Assembly (NCBI GenBank): GCA_963691815.1
Contig: OY829645.1
Span: 9,789,856-9,853,855 of the forward strand
Source: Echiichthys vipera
Lineage: Eukaryota > Chordata > Actinopteri > Perciformes > Trachinidae
Direction: 5' to 3'
DNA: 64,000 nucleotides
The position numbers and the translations under genes were made by a program. The notes beneath the pieces are model-generated. The model saw nothing but the letters and a program-made list of their open reading frames with translations, was not told the origin of the DNA and made no database searches. Shown piece by piece: positions 10,274 through 20,219 of the stretch. The stretch's first letter is position 1, and each line of letters opens with the position of its first letter.

Positions 10274-11060
10274 TATGATGTCATGCCAAGAAAACTCATA
10301 ACCCTTCTTTGTGATTGGTTTTGGGATTTCTTGGATGGCAGAGATGCACTTTTGGGAAAGTATTTTCCCCTCTTGCGATATAATGTGTGTAAGTAAGGCT
10401 AGCGTGTCCGCGACGCAAGCCTCCTGTGTAGGAGATCAAATCATTAAATCATCCACATGTGCCAGCAAGGCGCTGTTTTGTGGCAGACTTAAGGACTATA
10501 AATTCTCACACTGAGTATCGTTGAGGATGGTTGGAGACTCCGACAGCCCCTGACACAGTCGGGTAAACTTGATGCTTTACCTTAAAATGTGAATGCAAAC
10601 CAATATTGGCTGTCGGGGTGTATGTGGACGCTAAAGAAAGCGTTAGCCAAATCTATAACAGAGAGCCACTTACTTTCAGGTGGAACTTGTAAAAGAATTG
10701 TATGAGGATTTGGTACTGTAGGGGCACGTGCATGGATTGCTGCATTTACCGCCTGCAAGTCTTGGACAAACCCTTCATTCATCTGGCGTATGTGGAGGCC
10801 GTTTTTTTTGTTGTTTTTTTTTCAACGGACATATTGGCGTGGACTGGTGAGTTCTCACAGGGGACGATGATGCCTGCCCTGGGGAGGGCCTCAACCACCG
10901 ATTTGATGCCCTCCACAGCCTCTTTTCGTAATGGATACTGTCGCTGGCAGGGCCTATTAGGATTTTGGGGTGATTACAACAGGTTTTTTTTTTTTTTAAA
11001 GCAAACCTACATTGTGCCAGTGTTGTGTCCACACTTGCGGTGGCACTTGTTTCAGTTCTG
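10274..11060 (-). pseudogene. pol: ERV pol, reverse transcriptase, right of the hAT insertion
   Basis: Minus-strand order of motifs: an N-terminal stretch with YPLRKEAVEGIKS and AGIIVPCENSPV; SVIDLANAFFSVHIH (motif A, catalytic Asp) at 10582-10782; RLCQGLSESPTILND (motif B); and LLAHVDDLMI (motif C, the VDD catalytic pair) near 10445. A stop follows directly after DLMI, and frameshifts, including a T-rich run at 10800-10820 and a T run at 10985-11000, separate the blocks. The catalytic residues survive but the protein cannot be made whole. Confidence 0.85.
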
Positions 11061-11084
11061 GTACGTCAGTGACATTATTAATCA

Positions 11085-11460
11085 TTATCTTTCCGTGTGG
11101 TGCAGTAAAGTGTGATGTAGAGTATACCTCTGGGTTTTGAAGTTTAAATCTCGACCGTTCTCAAGAGCAGCAACTGCCTTTTGAATTGTTACTCGATGCA
11201 CCTTTAAACCTTCATGATGCTCAGTTGCGGGGTCGGCCGTTTGATTCCATCCGGTCGCTTTGATGCATTTTGTCAACCAAGGTTCCAGATTTTGCGGCTC
11301 CTGTGTTTTGATCAGGGAAACATACGGGAACTGGGGCACTTGGAAAGAAACATTAGGCAGGCACACAGAGATTGCACAGCGTGTGTTATCCCAATACAGG
11401 CATTGCAGTTCTAAACTGTCACACAGAGCACTTTTTTTTAAAACATGTTTGTTCAAATAG
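11085..11460 (-). pseudogene. ERV coding remnant upstream of RT, unassigned
   Basis: A 123-codon minus-strand frame with LEPWLTKCIKATGWNQ and AVAALENGRDLNF lies directly before the RT. Position suggests the protease/gag-pol junction. I do not see an aspartic protease D-T/S-G triad, so no function is assigned. Confidence 0.4.
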
Positions 11461-11649
11461 CATATCTTTCCCTAAGCAGATGTGTGCAGCACAATGCATG
11501 GTCAGTGTGACACAAAATACCAGCGTGTGTGTTTGTGGCTGCCGCAGCAGTGAGGCTCGAGTGGGGGAGGAGCCATAGATAGTGATAAGTAGCCGCATTA
11601 TCAAGAGAAGTCAGAAAGGCTTTAGTGTATTAATAATTTTTAATTATGG
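11461..11649. other. ERV internal sequence without a clear gene
   Basis: About 190 bp between two gag/pol frames with no recognisable motif. It includes a short GTGTGTGTTTGTGGC stretch. Confidence 0.4.
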
Positions 11650-12090
11650 TTAGGCCTTTAGGGCCTGAGCTGCATATTTCTTTCCTCCATCCTTGACCTT
11701 GAGGAACAGGGCGGCAGCCTCTTTCATGTTCGTCACACCGTTCAGGTTTTTGCTCCTGGTGTAGTGGGAGCCAGCTCGTGCACGTAGGTGGGGGGGGGGG
11801 GGGGGGGGGTTGTGTAGATGATCACGATAGCCGGGGGTCAAGTCCTCTGCCTCTTCCCCTGGATCTGCCTGTCGTGGTGGCCGGCTGGTCACCTCTCCCC
11901 CTCCCCAGTACAGCCAGGTCGTCGAGGGGGTAGAGTGGTTGGTGCGGTTGTGGTGCAGGCTGGGCAGCCTCTTGGATCTGGGGCTGAGCCTGCTGAGCCT
12001 GCTGGGAGGAGAGGTTACCCTTTCCCTGCCTGTCTGCTGCCTTCTGTCTCTCAGCCTGGCTTCCTGTAGCCAGCTATCTCGTCGGCCCAA
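11650..12090 (-). pseudogene. gag: ERV gag-like remnant with poly-proline
   Basis: A 146-codon minus-strand frame, basic at the start (GRRDSWLQEARLRDRRQQTG), proline-rich in the middle where a run of 20 G (11790-11809) reads as prolines, and ending MKEAAALFLKVKDGGKK. Position between leader and RT and the basic/proline-rich composition suit gag. No major homology region or zinc knuckle is visible, so the call rests on position and composition. Confidence 0.45.
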
Positions 12091-12419
12091 TCAGCTTTGA
12101 AAGACTCCTTTCTTCTGCCCCTCCTGCTCTTTTGCTTTTCCCTGTCATCTTTCTCCTTCTGCCTCAGGTTACTTTTCAGAATCCAATTGTCTGAAACTAA
12201 AACTGCCTGTAGTGGGAAAACCGCACTCAGTGGCCCAAAATTTTAATTGGTCAACGCAAGATTCACCGTAGTTTTGTTCATGTACTGGAAATTTGGGCTT
12301 AGGGCTACGCCTTCGTCGCGTTTGCTTTGAGTTGGCCCCATCTTGCTTAGTTTAGGTCTGTCTAGAGTCGCACTGCCGTGTCAATTATGTGCTTCATTGT
12401 TCCTCTGAGGATGCTATTT
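12091..12419. other. ERV internal sequence, no recognisable gene
   Basis: Pyrimidine-rich near 12110-12170 (purine-rich in ERV sense), then mixed sequence. No frame or repeat of note. Confidence 0.4.
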
Positions 12420-12790
12420 CTATATATCACTGGTAGTAAGTTTGGGCTTAGCTTACCTTGGTTATGCTAAGCTCGTCTTTAGTGATATTGAAATCAATTG
12501 AACCGTTAACTCTTTAGCTTTAATGCTAGGTAATTTAGCTTTAGCTATATTGGTAATGCTAACTTAGGTTATGGCAATACCCTCAGTCTAATTATGATAT
12601 GCTATTTTTCTCAATGCTAATGAGCTTAGCATTAGCTATGTTAGTTATGCTAAGCTAGTCTATGGTAAAACCCACAGTCTAAATTGATATGCTAGGGTTT
12701 TTTTGCTCAATGCTAATTAGCTTAGCATTAGCTATGCTAGTTATGCTAAGCTAGTCTATGGCAATAGCCAAAGTCTAATTTGATATGCTA
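12420..12790. repeat. Tandem repeat, about 90-bp units rich in GCTAG/GCTTAGC
   Basis: Roughly three to four degenerate units share blocks such as AGCTTAGCATTAGCTATG, TTATGCTAAGCTAGTCTATG and CAGTCTAATT. The best pair is at about 12594-12684 and 12685-12780. It lies in ERV leader/gag territory. The frequent GCTAG and TTAGC motifs make it self-complementary. Confidence 0.65.
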
Positions 12791-13785
12791 GTTTTTAGCT
12801 CACACCCAACTTTTGAATTTCAAAATGATTACGTCCGCAAAACTTCATTTGTTTGATTCACAGCATGTATGTAACAATTCTATTTTGCTTTTTTTTTTTC
12901 AATTTGGATCACAGCTGAGTCATATTAACCTTTTATACTCGGAACCATGAAAGCCAGCAGCTCAACATGTTGATAGCAGTTTGCCAAGGCACATACATTA
13001 TCTCAATTGGTCATCTGGTCAGTCAAAACATCTCACACGCACGCACAAACACATACGCACACACACACGCACACACAGGCCTGCAACATTCATTCCAATG
13101 CAAACATCCTTGTTAAAAGTGGGTCGGTCAGTGATTTACCCGTTTTTACCCATTCAAAGATTTTCTAGAATCCAGTTTATGGATCTACATATATATTTAT
13201 GGGTTATAGATTTTTTTTTTTTTAACAGATCTATATATTTATTTATTTTCAACAGTAACGTTACCTTATTGTTGCTTTACATATCATACATGCAGTACAT
13301 ATATATATATATATATATATTCCTGTGGGAGTTTTCACAAGCGGAGTTTTCACCCTACTGACTGAATTACTTTATTTTGTTTCTGGTTATTTATTGCTGT
13401 TAAAAACAATCTCTCCCTATATTATCTTTTGCTCCCTCTTGCCTCAGCGCTTAGGAAAGGGAGGATAGTACTGTTGATGTGACCTTGAGCTAAAACAAAG
13501 CCTTTACACACTCTCCTCTTTCCACAGCTGTCGAACATGCACGCACACACACAAAGATGGGGTAGAGAGGGAAAGAGAAAAAAGAGACGCACATGGGAAC
13601 AACGCACATATAGACTTACAACAAACTATCTACCATACTGTCCGGAATCACCTCTTACTTTGCTCATGAGCTTACCAGAAACGTTGCTGTAATTCACCTC
13701 AAACAGATTCGAACTGTGAGACAACGTTTTCACAAACCATTACTACTAATCAGACTCAAACTGAAAAGAGAGCAGCTGATCAAAC
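12791..13785. other. ERV 5' region with CA and TA microsatellites, no gene seen
   Basis: Contains a CA-rich run (13029-13078), T-rich runs near 13210 and an AT microsatellite (13300-13320). The plus-strand frame 12981-13361 reads through these simple repeats and is not credible as a gene. Some of this may be a separate insertion, but I cannot find ends. Confidence 0.4.
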
Positions 13786-14255
13786 TGCTTGCTGGCCCTC
13801 GCACAGACTCTCACTGTACGTCAAAAAACAGAAAGACTTGAACTTACTGCAGAGGAGGGTCCCGCACCATCGTCTTCCAGGGCCCTAGTGGACATCAACA
13901 AACAAACAAATGGACTCGAACCATTTGCGGAAGAGGGACTAGCACCCTCATCCTCTAGACGTCAACAAACAAACAAATGGACTCGAACCATTTGTGGAAG
14001 AGGGACTCGCACCCTCGTCCTCCGGACGTCCTCTAGACGTCAACCACCAAACAAATGGACTCGAACCATTTGCGGAAGAGGGACTGGCACACTCATCCTC
14101 TGGACGTCTTTTAGACGTCAACAAACAAACAAATGGACTCGAACCATTTGCAATGAGGGAGTGGCACCCTCGTCCTCTAGACGTCAACAAACAAACAAAT
14201 GGACTCGAACCATTTGCGGAGCAGGGACTTGCACCCTGTCCTCTAGACGTCACCA
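13786..14255 (-). repeat. Tandem array of tRNA T-arm-like hairpins in the ERV leader
   Basis: Five units, 66-78 bp apart, start at 13908, 13975, 14053, 14131 and 14197, with a degenerate unit to the left. In ERV sense each has a 6-bp stem AAATGG/CCATTT closing the 7-nt loop TTCGAGT, which fits the T-loop consensus TTCRANY with G53-C61, and contains GGTTCGAGTCC, an exact RNA polymerase III B-box match. Beside each lies a second hairpin of 5-bp stem (GAGGG/CCCTC) and 7-nt loop (TGCGAGT or variants) at 13933, 14000, 14078, 14155 and 14222. The last has a swapped pair (CAGGG/CCCTG). It lies about 200-550 nt downstream of the primer-binding site. Confidence 0.8.
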
Positions 14256-14449
14256 ACAAAAAGAAACTCACCGGAGATTATTGAAGAGATCCTCCACCGA
14301 GTTCAGTAGGCACCAGCAGTGAGGGAACACACCTGCTGTTGGACGTTAGGCCCCCACTTCTCAGCTGAATTTGTGGCGAGGTTGAGGAAGGAGCTTCACT
14401 CGCAGGTTTCACCGTCAGTCCTGTCCAGCCTGTGCCTCTCACTCCGGGT

Positions 14450-14467
14450 GCCCACCCAGGGACGCCA
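14450..14467 (-). promoter_or_regulatory. ERV primer-binding site, tRNA-Asn type
   Basis: The plus strand reads GCCCACCCAGGGACGCCA, which I recall as the 3' 18 nt of vertebrate tRNA-Asn(GTT) including CCA. The minus strand is therefore a perfect primer-binding site, 3 nt inside the 5' LTR. Placement confirms the minus orientation of the provirus. Confidence 0.85.
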
Positions 14468-14470
14468 AAT

Positions 14471-14905
14471 TGTTGTGAAAATAGATTCTTCAATAAAGAT
14501 CAACAAACAGGATCAGCTTTTTCACCGTGGTTTATTTTGCCAAAGCATTTTCCTCTGCAGACAAAAATACGTTCATCCCTACATCCTCACAAAGTTAGAG
14601 TCTAGTAGGAATGACAATGTGCCAAATCTCGCACAGTCTTTTAGGGAGAGGGACAAGACGCGAATAGCCTTGGTCGGGTGACGTCTTTAGACCAAACAAA
14701 AACATGCCTTAGACATTACAATTCTGAACCTCTCTCCTCACAAGGTCTGTAACACAGGGTACAGATGCACAAATATGCCAATATATCATCATGAGTTTGT
14801 TATTTGCATTATCCATTAAGAAGGTGAGACAGAGGAGACACTGAACTGTGTCTGACCTGACAAAACTATGATTATGAATTACAAATATCCAAAATTCCCA
14901 CAACA
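14471..14905 (-). repeat. ERV 5' LTR
   Basis: 435 bp, the partner of 1798-2232, with the same TGTTGT...ACAACA ends on the minus strand and an AATAAA at 14531-14536 (minus). It is followed at 14906-14909 by the right copy of the GTTG duplication. It should hold the viral promoter in U3 toward 14905; the exact start site cannot be placed by eye. Confidence 0.9.
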
Positions 14906-14909
14906 GTTG

Positions 14910-15071
14910 TCAAAAGTTATATTATCAAAATCAGTAAAAGCTTAAATTCCTGGGGAGTTACTGTACGTCTGGTCCACTCCATATGTTGCTGTGTAGAAGA
15001 AAATCCGAATGTATGGATCGCCAAATCTGTGGGCACAGTTTACTAACTTGGGGGGGGGGGGGGGCTCCGTA
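14910..15071. other. No gene; poly-G run
   Basis: Flanking DNA of the provirus. A run of 15 G at 15050-15064 is the only notable feature. Confidence 0.5.
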
Positions 15072-15177
15072 GAAAAATAATGGCTGAGGACGGGTAATTC
15101 AGTGGCTGCCTAGTAGCAAGAATTAAAAAAAGGCATCTATAGATGCTATGTCTGATCACTGTGTCTTCAACAAAAAA
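15072..15177. repeat. Direct repeat flanking a LINE fragment, left copy
   Basis: About 105 bp (including GGCTGAGGACGGGTAATTCA and TATGTCTGATCACTGTGTC), repeated with a few differences at 15598-15703 on the other side of a LINE 3' end. Confidence 0.75.
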
Positions 15178-15597
15178 GGTCATCTCGCTGGTGATGTTGG
15201 CAGAGAGGAGGACACTGGACAAACTGCTGGACATTATGGACAATGCCAGCCAACCCTTGCACATCGTCATCAGCAAACAGAGGAGCCTGTTCAGTGGAAC
15301 GCTGCTGCTGCCCAAGTGTAGGACCAACAGGCTCAAGAACTCCTTTGTCCATCAGGCCTTCACACTCTACAACTTCTCACTCGGGGGGAGGAGGAAATTA
15401 AGAGGACATAATGTTTTTCATACTTTCTTTATCTATTAAGCTGGTTAGTTGGTTATCCTATACTGTATTTTTTATACCTGCTTCGTGTTTTTGTAAGCTG
15501 CTGGAAACTCAATTTCCTTGCGGGAGTCATCCCGAGGGATCAATAAAGAGAAGTCTAAGTCTACGTCTAGAAAAGACATCATTTAACTTCAAATAAA
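15178..15597 (+). mobile_element. Rex/L2-like LINE 3' end, 5'-truncated
   Basis: Reads on the plus strand as the C-terminus of a LINE ORF2 (DKLLDIMDNASQPLHIV, CRTNRLKNSFVHQAFTLYN), then a 3' UTR with AACTCAATTTCCTTGC, GGATCAATAAAGAGAAGTC and a short TCTAAGTCTACG tail. The same 3' UTR occurs on the minus strand at 41572-41710. It is flanked by 105-bp direct repeats. Confidence 0.75.
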
Positions 15598-15703
15598 AAT
15601 AACGGCTGAGGACGGGTAATTCAGTGGCTGCCTAGTAGCAAGAATTTAAAAAAAATGCATCCGTAGATGTTATGTCTGATCACTGTGTCTTCTACAAAAA
15701 TGG
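15598..15703. repeat. Direct repeat flanking a LINE fragment, right copy
   Basis: Partner of 15072-15177, diverged at several positions (for example ATGCATCCGTAGATG against GGCATCTATAGATG). Confidence 0.75.
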
Positions 15704-15967
15704 CAGTGTGACTCTGATCAGAGTCTAAGACTGCTATTTATTTATTTTATTTAATATTACTGTTTAAATGCATTAATTGAACGAACTGACAGGATTAAAT
15801 TTTACTACAGTTGTATTTGTGTAACGAAAAGCACTTCGTTACTGGTGACTGATGGGGGGCCAGGGGTATTTATAGGTTAACTGGGGATTATTTATTCACA
15901 TTATACAAATAACTGCACTTTACACTCGGATAGCGATATTTGCATTTATTTAAAAAAACCTATGCAC
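15704..15967. other. No gene seen
   Basis: AT-rich sequence without frames or repeat ends. Confidence 0.45.
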
Positions 15968-16148
15968 AGGGCGCCCGGTGGCTAAGTGGTTAGAGCAGTC
16001 GCCCCATGTAAAGAGGCTGAAGGCCCTCTAGGCAGCGACCACAGGTTCGACTTCGACCTGCAGCCCTTTCCTGTCTGTCTTCGCCTCTCTATCTCACCCC
16101 ATTTTCTGTCCGTCCTATCTAATAAAAGGCTTGAAAACTGCCAAAAAA
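15968..16148 (+). mobile_element. tRNA-derived SINE
   Basis: Begins GGGCGCCCGGTGGCTAAGTG, with an A box TGGCTAAGTGG and, about 60 bp later, a B-box-like GGTTCGACTTC (one part off consensus). A pyrimidine-rich body follows, then TCTAATAAAAGGC and an A-rich tail. This is the layout of a common fish SINE transcribed by RNA polymerase III. Confidence 0.8.
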
Positions 16149-16784
16149 TAATATAAAAATAAAAATCCATTGCACAGAACAATTGCACATTGCGTATTGG
16201 CACATGTTACAGAAATCATTTATTGACTGTTTATGATTTGTATTTATTTATTTGAAACATGATAACCCGTGGTTGATTGTGTTGTCCTCCGACAGGTGGG
16301 GAGAGTGTCACGCTGCACCTGGAAAAAGAGAGGCGTTACTGTGAGCCCAGACAACACTGTTCATACATCTATGATTAATCCACAATTAATAGATCAGTGA
16401 ATTAGAAATAAAAATAAAATACATCGGAAAATGGCGTGAAACTTATGCCAGTTAAAATAGTGTATTGTTAAGTTGTTCTATCACTTACCTGTTTCCTTTT
16501 GTGTCCGTGCCAGGGTGTTCCACTAAAAGAGTCCCGGATGGTACGAGGATTGCTATAAAGGTTCCGGGCAGGACCAAGCAGCAAGATGGGGATAGGGGTA
16601 TTTGGGTTTTGACTTATTATTATTAATTATATTATTTGGGTCAATGTTAAGTTAAACAGCAATGTATTTATTATTATTAACTTGTCAAATTATCTATATA
16701 AAATACCTTGTAGAAAATAATTTGGCATATAATAACAATAATAATAATAATAATTTGTTAACCCTTTCTTTAGTAGCCTCCACT
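16149..16784. other. No gene seen; AT-rich with an ATA microsatellite
   Basis: Contains a short AATAAT-type run at 16729-16755. No coding motif recognised. Confidence 0.45.
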
Positions 16785-18092
16785 GTTCCGTTTCACAAAG
16801 CAGGTTAAAAAAACTCTGAGTTTAACCCTGAACTCTGAGTTGATCTACTCTGAGATAGGAAACTCTGAGTTTTCGGTTCCAGAACAGCTGATTTGAGTTA
16901 GTTTTATCAACTCGGAGTAGTTTGACCTGGAGTTAAGCGCGTGCACCACAAGTAAAAAAAGACAGCATCAATGGAGCCCTGATTCGACGAGTCACCATGG
17001 CAATGGGGAAGAGGAGGGCTACGCTACCACTGGAATTGGAAATATTAATGAGCTCATACAGTGAGTTTTTCGCTGAAAGTGTGGCACCGCTGCAGCAGCA
17101 AAAGAGAGGGAGACGGTGCGAGAGAACATTGCTGCTCGGGTTAGTGCGTAAGTTTAAATGTAGTCCTGTTGCAATCACAATAATATCACAGGGGGAACTG
17201 CTTGAGTGGTAGCCTATTCATTTATTTCATTTAGGTGCATTCCCGTGGGGGAGAAGCGCACTTGGCACCAGCTTAAGATGAAACATAAAAACATTGTTCA
17301 AACAGGTAAAACATCGGCATAATCTCATGGTGATACCTCATTTTGAGCATGTTTTACATTGTAAAGTAAATATTACCGTAAATGGCTGTTTTATGCGTTG
17401 TATAAAAAACTCAAATTTTCAAAAAACGCAGCGCAACACACAATATCTGCTGGGATGTAAGAGTATGACTTTGATTTTTAATGTTGGAAATGTAAGGACG
17501 GATGAGGTTGTGAATGTAAATGATGGACTGTGATGTGAAACGGTACCGCTCAAAAAGATAATTGATAATTGAATTGCAAGAACGTCTATGCGCGGTCTGA
17601 TAATCATCTCCCGACGAATATTTAATTCTCTGCGCAGTAATTCTGCACCTTCATCCACGGGATCATTATCAAAAGGACATGCCATGCTAGTGAAAATAGT
17701 CACCACCTAATATAACTTCAAATGTAGGCCTACTGAATGATTTTTGCAATGATTTTCTCAGAAAACAGACGGAACTATAGCAGAACTATACTACATCAAA
17801 ACTCGCCTGCTGACTGAATGAATGAGGAAATCAAATACTGTGTGTGGCTGAAAGAGGGCGGAGACAGAGAGAAACTCCAGGTTTGGTCCCGACCGGGTTA
17901 GGTTCAGAGAGCATGTTACCATGGTAACTGACTGAGAGTTTGAGTTACCTCTCTTTGTAAAACAAGCTAGAGTTACCCCTCTTTCTCTGTTTTGAGTTAC
18001 CTCCCTTTGTGAAACGGAAAACTCAGAGTTTCCCTCATTTCAGGGTTAACAGACTCAGAGTTTTCACTAGACCTGCTTTGTGAAACGGACCC
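16785..18092 (+). mobile_element. PIF-Harbinger non-autonomous element, copy 2
   Basis: About 1308 bp with ends TTCCGTTTCACAAAGCAGG and CTGCTTTGTGAAACGGACCC. CAG follows on the right, but the left flank (CTG) does not match exactly, so the duplication has mutated or the ends were rearranged. The Myb-like frame starts at 16997 and is frameshifted after about residue 25 relative to copies 1 and 5. It has only one copy of the internal block found twice in copies 1, 3 and 5. Confidence 0.8.
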
Positions 18093-18291
18093 CAGGTGGG
18101 CTCCATTAGCCATCTGTTGGTACTGCTGGTCAAATCCTCATGCTGGGTTCAGATGATGCTATGTTTCCTGTGTATTCTGCCGTTAAACACACCTTGGTGG
18201 GACATCTCCAGCTGCTCAAGGGTCATTCTAACAAGTGGTGTCAAGAAGCTGGGCACCTGGCTGCAGTGGCAGGATGCAGAGAGGTGGAAAG
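18093..18291 (+). other. Unassigned flank split by the copia insertion
   Basis: About 200 bp between Harbinger copy 2 and the copia element. It continues across the copia (after 22505) into a SCAN-like gag frame, so it may be the upstream part of that retroelement, but no motif is recognisable. Confidence 0.35.
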
Positions 18292-18512
18292 TGTTAAACG
18301 AAAAGAATACAAACTTTTACTGCGGCTCAACACCAACTTTATTCGCTATCTTGACCCGTTCCCAACTACCACAACAACTGCCTTTTTAACCCCCACATCC
18401 GGTCCCTTCACAATAAAGGTTCCTTCACAATAAACGTTATCTTTTCCATACAGGTTGATATTTGTCTAACTGAATATATTAGAACAGTGCAACAGTACAC
18501 AGTTAGTTAACA
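18292..18512 (-). repeat. Copia 3' LTR
   Basis: 221 bp, TG...CA with 6-bp inverted ends (TGTTAA/TTAACA). Preceded by GAAAG and followed internally by a purine tract (minus strand AAAGGAGAGTGAG). Confidence 0.9.
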
Positions 18513-18871
18513 AACTCACTCTCCTTTAAAAAAAAGTTTTTTAATTAAACCAATGTACTCCTAGTACGCAACTGGAGGCCTATTACCTTATTTTTAAACA
18601 CGCACATACACATTCTTGTTTAAAACAGATACACCACAACATTGATGATACAAATCATAACATATCACCTAAAAAAAATAACTGTGTGTTTGGATGTTTA
18701 ATCAAGTTCCCATTGTCCATTATTAAGTGCCTTCAGTAGCTGTAGAGCGAAGCCCCTTTCTTTGTGAGACAGTTCGCAAGTTGTTCTCTTGTGCTGTACC
18801 AAAGGACCCGTTCAACCTTTTTGGTTTGAATAAGTTATTTGATGCTGCTTATCTCCAGACACAATCTCTTT

Positions 18872-19715
18872 TCAGTGACTGACTTTGTAGACTGCAGTGC
18901 GTCTAACAGTGAATGATTGTCTGTGACAATTGTGTCCAAATGAGGCATCACAGAACACTATCAGCCTAAGTGTATTATCACTACCTAAATGTTGGAAGTT
19001 CAGAACTACCTTCTTGGACTTCAATTTACACACTATTCTGTTTGCTTCATGAATAGTCTGTACAGTAGCCTTTTTTAGTCCTGACGCCAAGTTGCTAGCA
19101 TCAAACATTACATCTGGCCTGCTCTGTCTTGCAACCCAAAGAATTTGGCCAATCTTAGATCTGAGCTGATTCCTTTTCTTTCTCATTTAGGGGCGAGCCT
19201 TGTTCCACAGCTCGTGAATGGTCCATATGAATTGGCTGCAAATGCTGAATGTAGTTGTCCTGGTGTACTTGCACTCCTTTCTTAACAGTCCCAAAGTCCA
19301 TCCCTACATAACAGAAGCTCCCATGCTCTTCACGCCCCACTTGGAATGCAGATTTGAGCTGAGGTATCACTGTTGAGGAGAAATTTTGTCTGCCTCCCCA
19401 TATGAAGTCATCCACATGGCAGGCCAGAACTCCACTAACAGTACAGTCCTGATCTAGCCAATAGAAAACAGCTGGATCAACTTGAGACACTTTTCCTCCT
19501 GCTGTGAGTACTATTTCTTTTACTCTGTTGTACCAGTATAGGGAGGCATCAGCCAGACCATAGACACACTTGTTGAGTTTCCATAACATCCCTTTGCTCT
19601 CAGCTTCAGGTGGTGGCCTAATATAAATGTCACGTGATAGCTGCATTCCCGTTAGGAATGCTGACTTTATGTTCATAGAGTTAATTGTCCACTGTCTTTG
19701 ACAGATCACTGCCAC
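18872..19715 (-). pseudogene. Copia reverse transcriptase/RNase H
   Basis: The main frame, 19155-19715, shows NIKSAFLTGMQLSRDIYIRP (motif A region), LNKCVYGLADASLYWYNRVK (motif B) and VLACHVDDFIWGG (motif C, VDD). The next frame, 18872-19186, continues with GQILWVARQSRPDVMFDAS and LIVFCDASFG, the start of the RNase H with its Asp. A one-frame shift near 19160-19186 separates them and the RNase H C-terminus is broken. Confidence 0.85.
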
Positions 19716-20219
19716 AAGCAGCCGAAGAGACTCAGTAGCACATGTTGGAGAATCCTTTTGTAGCTCAGACGCTTCTAACTCTTCAAAACCCCGAGCAACA
19801 ACTCATGCTTTGGGTACTGGCCCAGTGGGTGACTCTTTGAGAGTGCACACCCATCTGGTGGAAATGCACTTCTGTCCCTCATCTCTAACTTGAGATCTGT
19901 TACATGCTCTATGTCACTTGTGAGATTTTCTTCTTCATTCTGCCCCCCTGTGGTCATTTCTGCAGGGTCTTTTTGCATGAACCTTTGTTGCACCTGAGGA
20001 CCAGTGTGTTCTGTGTTATTTCCATTGTTATCATCAATGTCCTGTCCTGTTCAAAGTCTGTGTCATTGTCAGCATCATCCTCTCTGACATGTTGCTCCAT
20101 GTTTGCTGCATTCACTTTCCTCAGTCTGAGATGATGTACCCAGATGCAGGTTCCTCCATGTCTGACAAAGACCACAGCAAGTCCACTCGCTTATAGTACA
20201 CTTTGTCTCCAGCTTCATA

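Larger units (their letters stand above)
1798..14905 (-). mobile_element. Endogenous retrovirus, full-length, degenerate, carrying a nested hAT
   Basis: Two 435-bp LTRs (1798-2232 and 14471-14905) in the same orientation, a 4-bp GTTG duplication, a polypurine tract inside the left LTR and an 18-nt primer-binding site inside the right LTR define one provirus on the minus strand. Reading right to left: leader with a hairpin array, gag-like sequence, RT, RNase H, integrase, Env transmembrane subunit. The C-x6-CC Env motif and integrase tail point to a gammaretrovirus- or epsilonretrovirus-like class. The LTRs differ at about 5 of 435 positions by eye, so insertion was fairly recent. Frameshifts, stops, simple-sequence expansions and the hAT at 6137-10265 inactivate it. 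After removing the hAT the provirus would be about 9 kb. Confidence 0.9.

Noticed and set aside
12981..13361. 126-codon plus frame with HIRTHTRTH and IYIYIY
   Set aside because: Produced by CA and TA microsatellites.
13908..14238. CRISPR-like array of short repeats and spacers
   Set aside because: The spacers are themselves repeated and the organism is a fish; this is a tandem repeat in a retroviral leader.
13908..14238. Degenerate tRNA genes
   Set aside because: Only T-arm-like hairpins and B boxes are present. There is no acceptor stem, D arm or anticodon arm around them.
13789..14322. Plus-strand frame of 177 codons with repeated NGLEPFAEEGLAPSSSR units
   Set aside because: It is antisense to the ERV and is created by the tandem hairpin array. 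All three frames stay open only because the repeat lacks stops. No promoter, homologue or fixed unit length in codons.
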